This document shows, one piece after another, positions 1-8,002 of a DNA stretch of 64,000 nt (position 1 is the first letter of the stretch; each line of letters starts with the position of its first letter). The stretch lies in NCBI RefSeq assembly GCF_900209925.1, contig NZ_LT907978.1, positions 666,001 through 730,000 on the forward strand, in the 5' to 3' direction. Source of the DNA: Anaerobutyricum hallii (GTDB taxonomy: Bacteria; Bacillota; Clostridia; Lachnospirales; Lachnospiraceae). The translations under genes were made by a program, and so were the position numbers. Below the pieces are notes generated by a model. It made no database searches and was not told where the DNA came from. It was given only the letters and a program-made list of their open reading frames with translations.

Positions 1-966
1 CGAACACCGATTCCTCTGATGACAGGAACAGATTTTGAGGGGATATCACGTGTCATAGAAAAACAAACAGGAATTCCTGTATTCTACTTTCCGACAAGTG
101 GAATGCATACCTATGTAAAGGGAGCAGGAATGGCAATGGAAACAATCGCAAGAGAACTTGTGCCAGCAGGTAGGAAATCTGTAAAAGAAAGAAAAAACAA
201 GCAGGAGAATCCATTGAAAATCAATATTCTAGGAGCAACTCCGCTTGATTTTTCCATAAACTCTACCTTAGATTCTATAAAAGAATTTCTAAGCCGACAT
301 TTTGAGATTATCAGTACTTTTGCTATGGGAAGCTCTATAGAAGACATACAAAGAGCAGGAGAAGCAGACATAAATCTTGTCATCTCATCTGTTGGAGTTT
401 TGGCGGCAAAAGCATTAGAAGAACGTTTTCATACCCCATATGTTATTGGTACACCAATCATTGGGTTTGAAAATGTATTAGCTGAAAAATTAATAGAATC
501 CGCCTGGACAAAAAAGTCACAGACAGCCTATTTTAGTGTTTTACAAAAAGCACACAAAAAAGATACAGCTAATTTTACAACAATACAAAATACAGAAGCT
601 GTTTCTAATTTAAATAAAATAAAAAGACTAACAGAAACAATAGAAAAAAATAAAGTCAGCGGTAACGTTTATATTATCGGTGAATCTGTTATATCCCAGT
701 CATTAAAAGCGGCACTGGCATTACGATACGGAATAGAAGCCACTGTAATCTGTCCGCTTGAGACAGAACCGGAATATACAGAGAAAGATGTCTTACTCCT
801 TTCTTCCGAGGAAGACATCAAAGAAGCAATAATGGATGCCGACACCGTAATTGCCGACCCAATCTATAAAACAATCTGTTCCGAAAAAGTAAATTTTGTG
901 GCAATGCCACACGAAGCATACTCAGGAAGAATCTACAGAAAAGAAGTTTGTGATTTTATTCATTGA
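1..966 (+). CDS. Nitrogenase component 1-like oxidoreductase, 3' part
   Basis: The reading frame is open from base 1, so the gene begins outside the window; 321 residues are visible. The visible part resembles the NifD/NifK/NifE superfamily (Oxidored_nitro): a TGIPVFYFPTSGMHTY segment, then Rossmann-like repeats with glycine-rich turns (NILGATPLDFS, VYIIGESVISQSL). No other nitrogenase gene is seen here, so nitrogen fixation is not implied. Such stand-alone homologues occur in anaerobes next to NifH-like ATPases and can serve other reductive or assembly roles. The N-terminal cofactor-binding cysteines would lie upstream, so the exact function stays open. A palindrome follows the stop directly. 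Confidence 0.6.
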   Translation, partial: RTPIPLMTGTDFEGISRVIEKQTGIPVFYFPTSGMHTYVKGAGMAMETIARELVPAGRKSVKERKNKQENPLKINILGATPLDFSINSTLDSIKEFLSRHFEIISTFAMGSSIEDIQRAGEADINLVISSVGVLAAKALEERFHTPYVIGTPIIGFENVLAEKLIESAWTKKSQTAYFSVLQKAHKKDTANFTTIQNTEAVSNLNKIKRLTETIEKNKVSGNVYIIGESVISQSLKAALALRYGIEATVICPLETEPEYTEKDVLLLSSEEDIKEAIMDADTVIADPIYKTICSEKVNFVAMPHEAYSGRIYRKEVCDFIH

Positions 967-970
967 GAGA

Positions 971-1098
971 AACAGACGAAAAAAGAAATATTGCCATATC
1001 CCATCTGCTCTGTAGTCGCTGTGTTTAAGATGCTTGTCCGCATCTTAGACACGCTCCGAAGCCGCATCTGGGATATGGCAATATTTCTTTTTTCTGTT
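971..1098. repeat. Long nested palindrome, family A copy 1
   Basis: The left arm (971-1003) begins AACAGACGAA and pairs over about 30 bp with the right arm (1069-1098), which ends TTCTGTT. The left end carries an extra ACG absent from the right. Inside lies TAGTCGCT, a hairpin (TAAGATGC 1026-1033 with GCATCTTA 1040-1047), then GCTCCGA. The same order occurs at 59981-60119. The A-rich left arm and T-rich right arm could also end transcription of the upstream gene. Confidence 0.75.
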
Positions 1099-1107
1099 TT
1101 TTGGCAG

Positions 1108-1340
1108 GATAAGGGGGAGAAGTCAGAAGTCTTCTACTTGCTCGGAAGATGTATCGTCCAGACGATTATGTTCTTTCTTTAACGAGTAGAAAAGAAAAAG
1201 GGCTTATCATCAGTGAAACTTGAAAAAAGTCAGCATAGTGGAGAGAGCATCGCAACTGTAATGTGAGAGCGGGTAAATAAAATTCCATGACAGAGATATC
1301 TTCCGAGCAAGTAGTAGTCTTCTGACTTCTTCCCCTTATC
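1108..1340. repeat. Long nested palindrome, family A copy 2
   Basis: A left arm at 1108-1150 pairs with 1298-1340 over about 43 bp with only a few mismatches (for example CTTGCTCGGAAGAT with ATCTTCCGAGCAAG). The interior carries GCAACTGTAATGTGAGAGC at 1252-1270, identical to 1407-1425 in the next copy. There is no credible gene inside. Confidence 0.7.
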
Positions 1341-1379
1341 TCCCCAAAGACTATTGAATTCATTCACGTGGAGCCAACA

Positions 1380-1507
1380 AACAGAAAATAAAAAGAATAG
1401 ACCATTGCAACTGTAATGTGAGAGCAAGTAAAAATGCCGAACAGGCATTTTCTACGCAGTGATATCTTTACAGTTGCAATGGTCTATTCTTTTTATTTTC
1501 GTCTGTT
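1380..1507. repeat. Long nested palindrome, family A copy 3
   Basis: The arms at 1380-1416 and 1468-1507 pair almost perfectly over about 37 bp (for example GACCATTGCAACTG with CAGTTGCAATGGTC). The right end carries an extra CGT (TTTTCGTCTGTT) relative to the left AACAGAAAA. The core hairpin AAAATGCC-GAACA-GGCATTTT at 1430-1450 lies in a 30-nt stretch (1427-1456) that is identical to 56773-56802. Together, copies 1 to 3 fill most of the 645-base gap before the next gene. Confidence 0.8.
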
Positions 1508-1536
1508 CCCTAATGAATTAAATAGTAAATCATCAC

Positions 1537-1565
1537 TTGGAAAAAGCTTTAAAATATTATATACT
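1537..1565 (+). promoter_or_regulatory. Probable sigma-A promoter of the cytidylate kinase-like gene
   Basis: TTGGAA at 1537-1542 and TATACT at 1560-1565 are separated by 17 bases, about 45 bases ahead of the start codon at 1612. Confidence 0.6.
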
Positions 1566-1611
1566 AGGGAGAGATGAATTTCGAAATATTTAGAGCATGA
1601 GGAGGATGAAA

Positions 1612-2208
1612 ATGAAGAAGAATATTATCGCGATCAGCCGAGAGTTTGGTAGTGGAGGAAGAACGATCGGAAAGCTTGTTGCAGAGAAACTTGGTATTGA
1701 ATTTTATGATAAGGATATTATTAAAAAAGTAGCAGAAGAGTCAGGTCTTACAAGAAAGTATGTCGAGCATTACGGAGAGTTTGCTCCATCTTCTGATCAG
1801 CGTTTTGCGTATTCTTTTGTAGGTCTTGATGAAGATTCCAGTTCCCCGCTTGTTCAGCTATGGAAGACAAGAGAAAAGGTAATTACAGATTTCGCAACGG
1901 CAAAGCCATGTGTTATTGTTGGTAGCTGTGCAGACTATATTTTAAGAGACAGGGAAGATTGTCTGAAAGTATTTTTATATGCGGATTCAGATACGAAGGA
2001 AAAGCGTATTCAGGAAATCTATGGCGAAGTTGGGTTAAAGCTTAAAAACCGGGTAAAAGATATGGATATTCGAAGAAGCCTGAATTATAAGTATTTTACA
2101 GGTCAGGATTGGGGTAAGGCACAGAATTACGATATGGCTCTTAACAGAGGAAGCCTGGGTGTTGAGAAGTGTGCACAACTTATCGTAGAAGCTGCATTAG
2201 GAGAATAG
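1612..2208 (+). CDS. Cytidylate kinase-like family protein
   Basis: This 198-residue protein starts MKKNIIAISREFGSGG, a P-loop variant typical of the AAA_26/cytidylate kinase-like family (GSGGRTIGK, about residues 13-21). Family members are presumed nucleoside monophosphate kinases, but their substrate is mostly unproven. The ATG at 1612 is chosen because AGGAGG (1600-1605) lies 6 bases upstream; in-frame ATGs at 1597 and 1606 are too close to or ahead of that site. It has its own promoter and stands alone after a palindrome cluster. It is too divergent to call Cmk itself. Confidence 0.75.
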   Translation: MKKNIIAISREFGSGGRTIGKLVAEKLGIEFYDKDIIKKVAEESGLTRKYVEHYGEFAPSSDQRFAYSFVGLDEDSSSPLVQLWKTREKVITDFATAKPCVIVGSCADYILRDREDCLKVFLYADSDTKEKRIQEIYGEVGLKLKNRVKDMDIRRSLNYKYFTGQDWGKAQNYDMALNRGSLGVEKCAQLIVEAALGE

Positions 2209-2287
2209 GATTAAAGACGTTACATCTATGAGATTCGATCACAGATTACAAAAAATTACAGAAAAATAGTATGGGAGTAATTTGAGA

Positions 2288-4069
2288 ATGAAACGGGAAC
2301 TGGAATTATTAAGAGTGAAAATGAAAGAAACAGGTGTAGATGCCTGCCTGATTCCTACAAGTGATTTTCATGGTTCAGAATATGTAGGGGATTATTTTAA
2401 GTGCAGAGAATATATATCCGGATTTACCGGTTCTGCGGGCACCTTAGTTGTTACTTTGGATGAAGCGGGACTTTGGACAGATGGAAGATATTTTTTACAG
2501 GCAGCAAAACAGTTATCTGGTTCTGGTATCACTTTGATGAGAGAACGTCAGCCAGGAGTTCCTTCAATAGAGGAATATTTAAAGACAACATTAAAGAAAG
2601 GTGAGACCTTAGGCTTTGATGGCAGATGCATTATGGCAGAGTATGCAGATACCCTGATCACACAGCTGAATGCACAGGGAGTGGCGGTCCGTACAGACAT
2701 TGATCTGCCTGGTGCTGTGTGGGAGAAGCGTCCACCGTTATCAGCGCAGGCAGTATGGCCGCTTCCTGTGGAGTATGCCGGGGAGAGCAGTGAAAGTAAG
2801 ATCAAACGTGTTCGGGAATTCCTTTCTGAAAAGAAGGCACAGTACTTACTGTTAACTTCTTTAGAAGATATCGCGTGGCTTTTAAATATGCGAGGTAACG
2901 ATGTGGAATCTACACCGGTTATTTTAAGTTATCTTTTATTAGGACAACAGGAAATAATCTGGTATGTACAGGAGGAATGTCTTTCCGAAAAGATCAAGAT
3001 CCTTCTAGAGATGCAGGGAATAAAAAATGCTCCGTATGCACAAATTTATGAGGATGTGAAGAAGCTTCCGGAAGAAGCATCGGTATATTATGATAAAGCG
3101 GCAGTAAATACAGCATTAGTTTCTGCATTGCCAGAAAAAGTGAAGAAGATAGAAGGTGTCAATCCGACTCTTTTGTTCAAAGCAAAAAAGAATCCTGTAG
3201 AAGTGGAAAATGAACGAAAAGCTCATATAAAAGACGGTGTCGCAGTTACAAAGTTTATTTACTGGTTAAAGAAAAATGCAGGGAAACAGAAAGTAACAGA
3301 GCGCACTGCGGCTGCAAAGTTAGAAGAGTTCAGAATGGCACAGGAGAATTATATAGAACCAAGCTTTGCACCGATCATTGCATATAAAGAACATGGAGCT
3401 ATCGTACACTACAGCGCAACAAAAGAATCTGATATCGAGATACAGCCGGAAAGCTTCGTGTTAGCAGATACTGGCGGACATTATCTGGAAGGTACGACCG
3501 ATATTACAAGAACAATCGCACTGGGGACATTGACTCAGGAAGAAAAAGAAATGTACACAACTGTATTAAAAGGACATATTCAGCTGGAAACCGCTCGTTT
3601 TTTACAGGGCTGCAGCGGTCAGAGCCTGGATATACTCGCAAGAGCTCCATTGTGGGAAAAAGGACTTGATTATAATCATGGAACCGGTCATGGAGTAGGT
3701 TATCTTTTAAGTGTTCATGAAGGTCCGAACAGCTTCCGCTATCGTCCATCTGTCAATGGACGAAATGACTGTATTTTAGAAGAAGGAATGATAACATCAG
3801 ATGAACCGGGAATTTATTTAGAAGGAAAGTTTGGAATCCGTCTGGAAAACATGATCGTATGCCAAAAAGATGTAGAAAACGAATATGGCAGTTTTCTGTG
3901 TTTTGATTCCCTCACCCTTGTACCATTTGATCTTTCTGCGATTATTCTTGAAGAACTAAGTACAAAAGAAAGAAGATGGCTTGAACAATATCATAAGAAA
4001 GTATTTGAAACAATTTCTCCCTATCTGACAGAAGAAGAAACAGAGTGGTTAAAAGAAACTTTAATCTAA
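2288..4069 (+). CDS. Xaa-Pro aminopeptidase (aminopeptidase P, M24B)
   Basis: This cytoplasmic metallopeptidase removes N-terminal residues that precede proline. It has 593 residues, the long three-domain form: two creatinase-N-like domains (about residues 1-300) and a C-terminal pita-bread catalytic domain. Metal ligands are visible in DTGGHYLEGTTDITRT (two Asp), HGTGHGVG (His), SDEPGIYLE (Glu) and GIRLENM (Glu). The ATG at 2288 sits 10 bases after GGAG (2274-2277); a TTG at 2282 is possible but too close. It is probably a single-gene unit ending at the palindrome at 4120. Confidence 0.9.
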   Translation: MKRELELLRVKMKETGVDACLIPTSDFHGSEYVGDYFKCREYISGFTGSAGTLVVTLDEAGLWTDGRYFLQAAKQLSGSGITLMRERQPGVPSIEEYLKTTLKKGETLGFDGRCIMAEYADTLITQLNAQGVAVRTDIDLPGAVWEKRPPLSAQAVWPLPVEYAGESSESKIKRVREFLSEKKAQYLLLTSLEDIAWLLNMRGNDVESTPVILSYLLLGQQEIIWYVQEECLSEKIKILLEMQGIKNAPYAQIYEDVKKLPEEASVYYDKAAVNTALVSALPEKVKKIEGVNPTLLFKAKKNPVEVENERKAHIKDGVAVTKFIYWLKKNAGKQKVTERTAAAKLEEFRMAQENYIEPSFAPIIAYKEHGAIVHYSATKESDIEIQPESFVLADTGGHYLEGTTDITRTIALGTLTQEEKEMYTTVLKGHIQLETARFLQGCSGQSLDILARAPLWEKGLDYNHGTGHGVGYLLSVHEGPNSFRYRPSVNGRNDCILEEGMITSDEPGIYLEGKFGIRLENMIVCQKDVENEYGSFLCFDSLTLVPFDLSAIILEELSTKERRWLEQYHKKVFETISPYLTEEETEWLKETLI

Positions 4070-4119
4070 ACTTTAATTTAGACTTTGCTTTAAATTTTGC
4101 TTTATTGGGAAAAACAATA

Positions 4120-4223
4120 AAAAACAGCATAACAGCGCATTTGTAAAGACAGTCGCAGGTAGAAAATACTTCGTTGTATTTTTATTTACTCTGATGTTAC
4201 ACATACGCTGCTATGCTGTTTTT
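4120..4223. repeat. Long nested palindrome, family A copy 4
   Basis: Arms AAAAACAGCATAACAGCG (4120-4137) and CGCTGCTATGCTGTTTTT (4206-4223) pair with one mismatch. The core at about 4149-4197, with GTAGAAAATAC-loop-GTATTTTTATTTAC, matches the core of copies 3 and 6 read on the opposite strand. It lies between two convergent genes and probably ends transcription in both directions. Confidence 0.75.
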
Positions 4224-4234
4224 CGTTTCATTTT

Positions 4235-4957
4235 TTAAATCCAGCCACCATCGAATCTTATGATCTGTCCGGTTAGATATTCAGGAGATTCGGTAATCTG
4301 GTAGCAGAAAGCAGCAGCTTCTTCCGGGGATGCAAAACGTCCGTAAGGGATTTCTTCAGAAAGAGCAGCCCGTTCCTCCTCGTCAAAACAGCGATTCATG
4401 TCAGTATCAATGACACCAAAGCTTATTCCGTTAACAGAAATATGAGAAGGAGCCAGTTCTTTTGCAAGGGCTTTTGTAAGGGCATTTATGGCACCTTTTG
4501 AAGCAGAATAGGCAGCTTCACAAGAAGCACCGACTTCTCCCCATACAGAGGATATATTTAAAATTTTTCCGCTGTGCCGGTGAAGCATATGAGGGATTAC
4601 AGCTTTTGACATATAAAATACAGAGTCAAGATTCGTCCCCATAAGGGTATGCCATTCCTCAGAAGTCATATCTGACAAAAGACCGATATGGGAAATACCG
4701 GCATTATTAATTAAAAGATCAATCTGTCCAAAAGTATCCATCGCTTTTTGTGTCATTGTGATAGCTGTTTTCTCTTCTGCGACAGAGCCAAAACAGGAAA
4801 TGACTCTTGTTTTTTTGGAAAGTTCTTTTTCTACAGCGGCTAAGGCATCTTTATCATGACCGCCGTTTAATGTAAGACAATAGCCTTTATCTGCATAAAA
4901 ACGGGCAAGAGCAAGGCCAATTCCTCTGGTGGCACCTGTAATGAGTATTGATTTCAT
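4235..4957 (-). CDS. SDR-family oxidoreductase (FabG/YmfI-like)
   Basis: This 240-residue classical short-chain dehydrogenase has the cofactor motif TGATRGIG (residues 7-14), NNAG (about 86-89), the catalytic Ser in NISSVWG and YSASK (about 150-154). It probably uses NADPH to reduce a carbonyl. FabG and the EF-P 5-aminopentanone reductase YmfI are both plausible; there is no fatty-acid or YmfH neighbour to decide. It is transcribed alone, convergent with the aminopeptidase P gene, with GAGGAG just ahead of the ATG. Confidence 0.85.
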   Translation of the reverse strand: MKSILITGATRGIGLALARFYADKGYCLTLNGGHDKDALAAVEKELSKKTRVISCFGSVAEEKTAITMTQKAMDTFGQIDLLINNAGISHIGLLSDMTSEEWHTLMGTNLDSVFYMSKAVIPHMLHRHSGKILNISSVWGEVGASCEAAYSASKGAINALTKALAKELAPSHISVNGISFGVIDTDMNRCFDEEERAALSEEIPYGRFASPEEAAAFCYQITESPEYLTGQIIRFDGGWI

Positions 4958-5081
4958 ATATAAAACTCCTCGTATGATTTTGTAGCAATATTATATAGTC
5001 TGATAACTAGAACTACAAGATAAAATTTATTTCAATATTTAGAATTTATTTCCATTCAGACAAAAACACAGAAACGAAAAC

Positions 5082-5110
5082 TTGCAATAGAAAAAGAACT
5101 TTGATATACT
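5082..5110 (+). promoter_or_regulatory. Probable sigma-A promoter of the LCP-like gene
   Basis: TTGCAA (5082-5087) and TATACT (5105-5110) are separated by 17 bases. The predicted leader of about 130 bases contains the family B palindrome at 5167-5226. Confidence 0.65.
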
Positions 5111-5166
5111 TAACAGATGAAATACGGAGTAATCCGTAAGATCACGACAATATGGAGTAAAACAGG

Positions 5167-5226
5167 ATGTACTTTCAGAGGAAGATTTTTTCGCAAGATG
5201 AAGCACAAAAGATTCCGGGAGTACAT
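5167..5226. repeat. Short palindrome with GTAC ends, family B copy 1
   Basis: This 60-bp element begins ATGTACTTTCAGAGGAAGA and ends AAGATTCCGGGAGTACAT, a diverged version of the element at 43040-43096. It lies in the 5' leader just ahead of the Shine-Dalgarno sequence AGGAGGG (5238-5243). Confidence 0.6.
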
Positions 5227-5247
5227 GAGGTAAAACAGGAGGGCAAG

Positions 5248-6708
5248 ATGAAAAAGCCAAGTTTTATAAAAAGATTTTTCTCCTTCCTTTTAAGAGTATG
5301 TGTTGTGCTCGCCTTGATGGCTGTGATTGCCGTTGGTTCTTTTGAGGGAGTAACATATTATCTGACAGGAAGTTTTACGAGTGTAAAGAAGGCCGTAAAA
5401 GAAGAGACAGATCAGCAGGAAGTACAGGAAGACACTACAGACATTGCTAAGAATAATAAGAATATGGAGAATACACTGGTATTTGTTCATGATGAGAATA
5501 CCAATAAAGATTATACAAGCCTGAATATGTATGATAAGAAGACGAAGGCATTTGATGTATTATTGATGCCATGTAATGCACAGGTGTCTGTAAGTGAGAG
5601 TCTTGTGAAGGAACTTCGTGAGACGATATCAGATATAAGCAGTACAGTAAGCATGTCAGATGTGGCACGTGCTTTTGGTGATAAGAAGTATGAGACATAT
5701 GTAAAGATTATGGAAGATATCAGTGGTGTGAAGATTTCCGGCTATGATGTAATGTCTTCTAATGATTTTAAGAAGCTTTTGAATGCGGGCAATACAGTAA
5801 CATATCATCTTGATAATGCAGTTTCTTATCGTGATGCAGATAATGTATTACAGAGTATTGAGGCGGGAGATGTAGAACTTGATGGCGATACCGCTTATGC
5901 TCTTATGACTTATATGGATGGAACAGATGATGAGGAGACCAGAAGATTAGAGAGAGCGAATGATTATCTTACAAAGTACATGGAAGAAATCTTTACAAAG
6001 AATAATAATTCAGCACTTGCTAAAAAGTATGACAGCCTTGTAAAAGCGGAGGATACAGATGATCTGACATCAACAGAAGATATTCTTAAAGGGCTGACAG
6101 AGGATGGATTCACTCTTCGTATTATGCAGGGAAGCGAGACAAAAGGAGTATTTTCTTTAGATTCTCAGAAAGTAAAACTTCAGGTTGCTGCGCTTACAAA
6201 GAAAGCAGAATCTTACACAAAGAATGGTTCATCAAAGGCTTCTTCAAGTACCGCTTCTTCTGGCAGCACAGAAAGTTCTAAGAAGTATTCGATTGAAGTT
6301 TATAATGCAGCGTATGTTTCCGGTCTGGCAAAAGAATGGGAGACGTATCTTGAAGACGAAGGATACACGATTAGTCTTATCGATTCTTATCAGGAAGAGG
6401 GACCGATTTCCCAGACAAGAATTAATGTTACTGAAGAAGGAATGGGAGAAGATTTACTGAATTACTTCCCGGATGCAGAGATTAATGTAGTAGATTCCAT
6501 TTCAACAGGTGGAGATATTCAGATCTATGTCGGAACAGACAGTACAAAGGTACCAGAAGGAAGCGGAGAGTCCACAACAGCAGAGGAAGATGTTGATGAT
6601 GAGAGTGATGACAGTACCTCTGATGATGATACAGAGGAATCTCAATCTGCAGACAATACAGAAGACACAGATACATCTGACGGATATGATTTCAGCTCAG
6701 GAGAATAG
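5248..6708 (+). CDS. Membrane-anchored LCP-like protein with LytR_C domain, degenerate active site
   Basis: The protein has 486 residues: a short basic N-terminus, one membrane segment (about residues 10-32), an extracellular region resembling LytR-CpsA-Psr phosphotransferases (about 65-290), a Ser-rich linker, a LytR_C domain (about 345-430, KKYSIEVYNAAYVSGLA) and an Asp/Glu/Ser-rich tail. LCP enzymes attach teichoic acid or capsule to peptidoglycan. Here the usual SIPRD-type segment reads LMPCNA, so a conserved Arg is missing, and the early GVD-type motif reads VHD. It may therefore bind rather than transfer. The ATG at 5248 follows AGGAGGG with good spacing; an ATG at 5167 lies inside a repeat and is rejected. 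It is probably co-transcribed with the next gene. Confidence 0.6.
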   Translation: MKKPSFIKRFFSFLLRVCVVLALMAVIAVGSFEGVTYYLTGSFTSVKKAVKEETDQQEVQEDTTDIAKNNKNMENTLVFVHDENTNKDYTSLNMYDKKTKAFDVLLMPCNAQVSVSESLVKELRETISDISSTVSMSDVARAFGDKKYETYVKIMEDISGVKISGYDVMSSNDFKKLLNAGNTVTYHLDNAVSYRDADNVLQSIEAGDVELDGDTAYALMTYMDGTDDEETRRLERANDYLTKYMEEIFTKNNNSALAKKYDSLVKAEDTDDLTSTEDILKGLTEDGFTLRIMQGSETKGVFSLDSQKVKLQVAALTKKAESYTKNGSSKASSSTASSGSTESSKKYSIEVYNAAYVSGLAKEWETYLEDEGYTISLIDSYQEEGPISQTRINVTEEGMGEDLLNYFPDAEINVVDSISTGGDIQIYVGTDSTKVPEGSGESTTAEEDVDDESDDSTSDDDTEESQSADNTEDTDTSDGYDFSSGE

Positions 6709-6801
6709 CAAATAAAAACGTTGCTTGAATTATAGACGGAAAGATATTTAAAAGATATTTAATAGAAAGATATTTATAGGATAAAAGAAAGGAACCTTAA
6801 C

Positions 6802-7665
6802 ATGAAAGATCGTTACCACAAAAAAGCGAATGTACTCGGTATAGATGTATCAATGATGCGGGTGGACAAGGCGGTCAATGTATCAATGGAACTGATGCGT
6901 GGAAAGGGGCTTCCTGTAATCTATTTTTTATCAGCAGTCAGTTCATTATTGTGCCAGAATAATGCAGGAGCAGCAGAGTATGTTGCTTCCTGTAATCTGG
7001 TGCTTTCAGGAGATCGTCATATGGAGCTTGCAGTACGCCATCAGCAAGAGGATGGGGAAGTTCCGCAAGGTATAGGAGAATTTGCAGATAATTATCTTAA
7101 GAGATTATTTGCAAAGCTAAACCGAGAGGGACGAAGCATTTATACGATTATGGATCAGGAGGAACATCTTACTTCCTTAGAAGAATATATGGAGGAATCT
7201 TATCGCAGTATAGAAGTCCATGGAGGCATTATTGGAAAGAATGTGAAAGGTGAGGCAGACCGTATTGTGAATGAGATCAATGCCTGTATTCCAGACATCG
7301 TATTTGTCTGCCTTCCGGCAGAAAGACAGATTAAATTTATGGAAAAGTATGCAGCGATGATGAATACCCGTCTTTGTATTCTTATAGAATCTGTACAGCC
7401 ATTGATTCGGAAGGAAACAGAAGAGATTCCATTGTGGGTACAGAAGCTCCACCTGGAGGGAATTTATTCCTGGTTTAAAAAGGAACAGAAGATTCGGAAT
7501 ACGATTGTTGGTTCTGTTTTTAAAAAGAAGGTAATGAGAGAAGTGCCGGAAGACATTTCTTTAACGGAACCGGAAGAAACATCAAAGGAAAGTATTTTGG
7601 AAAAACAGGAAGAATTATGTAATGACAAAGCGGATGAGAGCAAAAATAATAAAAACGTACAATGA
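6802..7665 (+). CDS. WecG/TagA/CpsF-like glycosyltransferase homologue, degenerate
   Basis: This 287-residue cytosolic protein has the overall pattern of the family that adds ManNAc or ManNAcA to lipid-linked precursors: ADRIVNEINACIPDIVFVCLPAERQIKF corresponds to the INA-KPDILFVALGAPKQE region, and PLWVQKLHLEGIYSWF to the AP-W-Q-LGLEW end. The family's PDG segment, with its catalytic Asp, reads LSGDRHMELAV, and the VGG-FD segment reads IESVQP. It is therefore a divergent, possibly inactive or re-purposed member. The lysine- and glutamate-rich C-terminal tail is low complexity. It follows the LCP-like gene by 93 bases. Confidence 0.55.
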   Translation: MKDRYHKKANVLGIDVSMMRVDKAVNVSMELMRGKGLPVIYFLSAVSSLLCQNNAGAAEYVASCNLVLSGDRHMELAVRHQQEDGEVPQGIGEFADNYLKRLFAKLNREGRSIYTIMDQEEHLTSLEEYMEESYRSIEVHGGIIGKNVKGEADRIVNEINACIPDIVFVCLPAERQIKFMEKYAAMMNTRLCILIESVQPLIRKETEEIPLWVQKLHLEGIYSWFKKEQKIRNTIVGSVFKKKVMREVPEDISLTEPEETSKESILEKQEELCNDKADESKNNKNVQ

Positions 7666-7701
7666 ATTTGTCATAAGAATAACAAAATAAGAAAGAAATA
7701 A

Positions 7702-7744
7702 GGACACTTTTCACAAAAATAAAATGGAAAAGTGTCTTTTTTTA
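7702..7744 (+). terminator. Rho-independent terminator after the TagA-like gene
   Basis: GGACACTTTTC (7702-7712) pairs with GAAAAGTGTC (7727-7736), followed by a T run. The rest of the 337-base gap up to 8003 holds only A/T-rich sequence, the family B copy at 7938 and a ribosome-binding site; no clear promoter is seen. Confidence 0.85.
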
Positions 7745-7937
7745 AAAATTGCTTTAAGAAATGTACAATATCTCAGTTGTTTTTTGCCCAGAGCGTAGGA
7801 AAAATGGTAAAAATGTCTAATGAATAAAATATGCTTAACAATTTAGATGAAATAGCAGGCATATTTTCGTGAGTTTTCTCCTAGAATTATTTACAAATTT
7901 TAGGTATGATAGATAGGGACAAAATATTTATAGCATA

Positions 7938-7981
7938 ATGTACTCTCGGAGTCTTTCTTGTACTTGATTTTGTGAGTACAT
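7938..7981. repeat. Short palindrome with GTAC ends, family B copy 2
   Basis: The left half ATGTACTCTCGGAGTCTTT matches the left half of 43040-43096, as does the loop GTACTTGATTTTGTG. The right half is shortened to GAGTACAT. It lies just ahead of AGGAGG of the ABC-like gene. Confidence 0.7.
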
Positions 7982-8002
7982 CATATTTTTAGGAGGTTAT
8001 TT

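Noticed and set aside
991-1182. Open frame of 63 codons within the palindrome cluster
   Set aside because: It runs through the right half of one palindrome into the next, has no ribosome-binding site and reads as low-complexity shadow.
971-1507. Palindromes as integron attC sites or a CRISPR array
   Set aside because: There is no integrase, no cassette genes, and no regularly spaced direct repeats with unique spacers.
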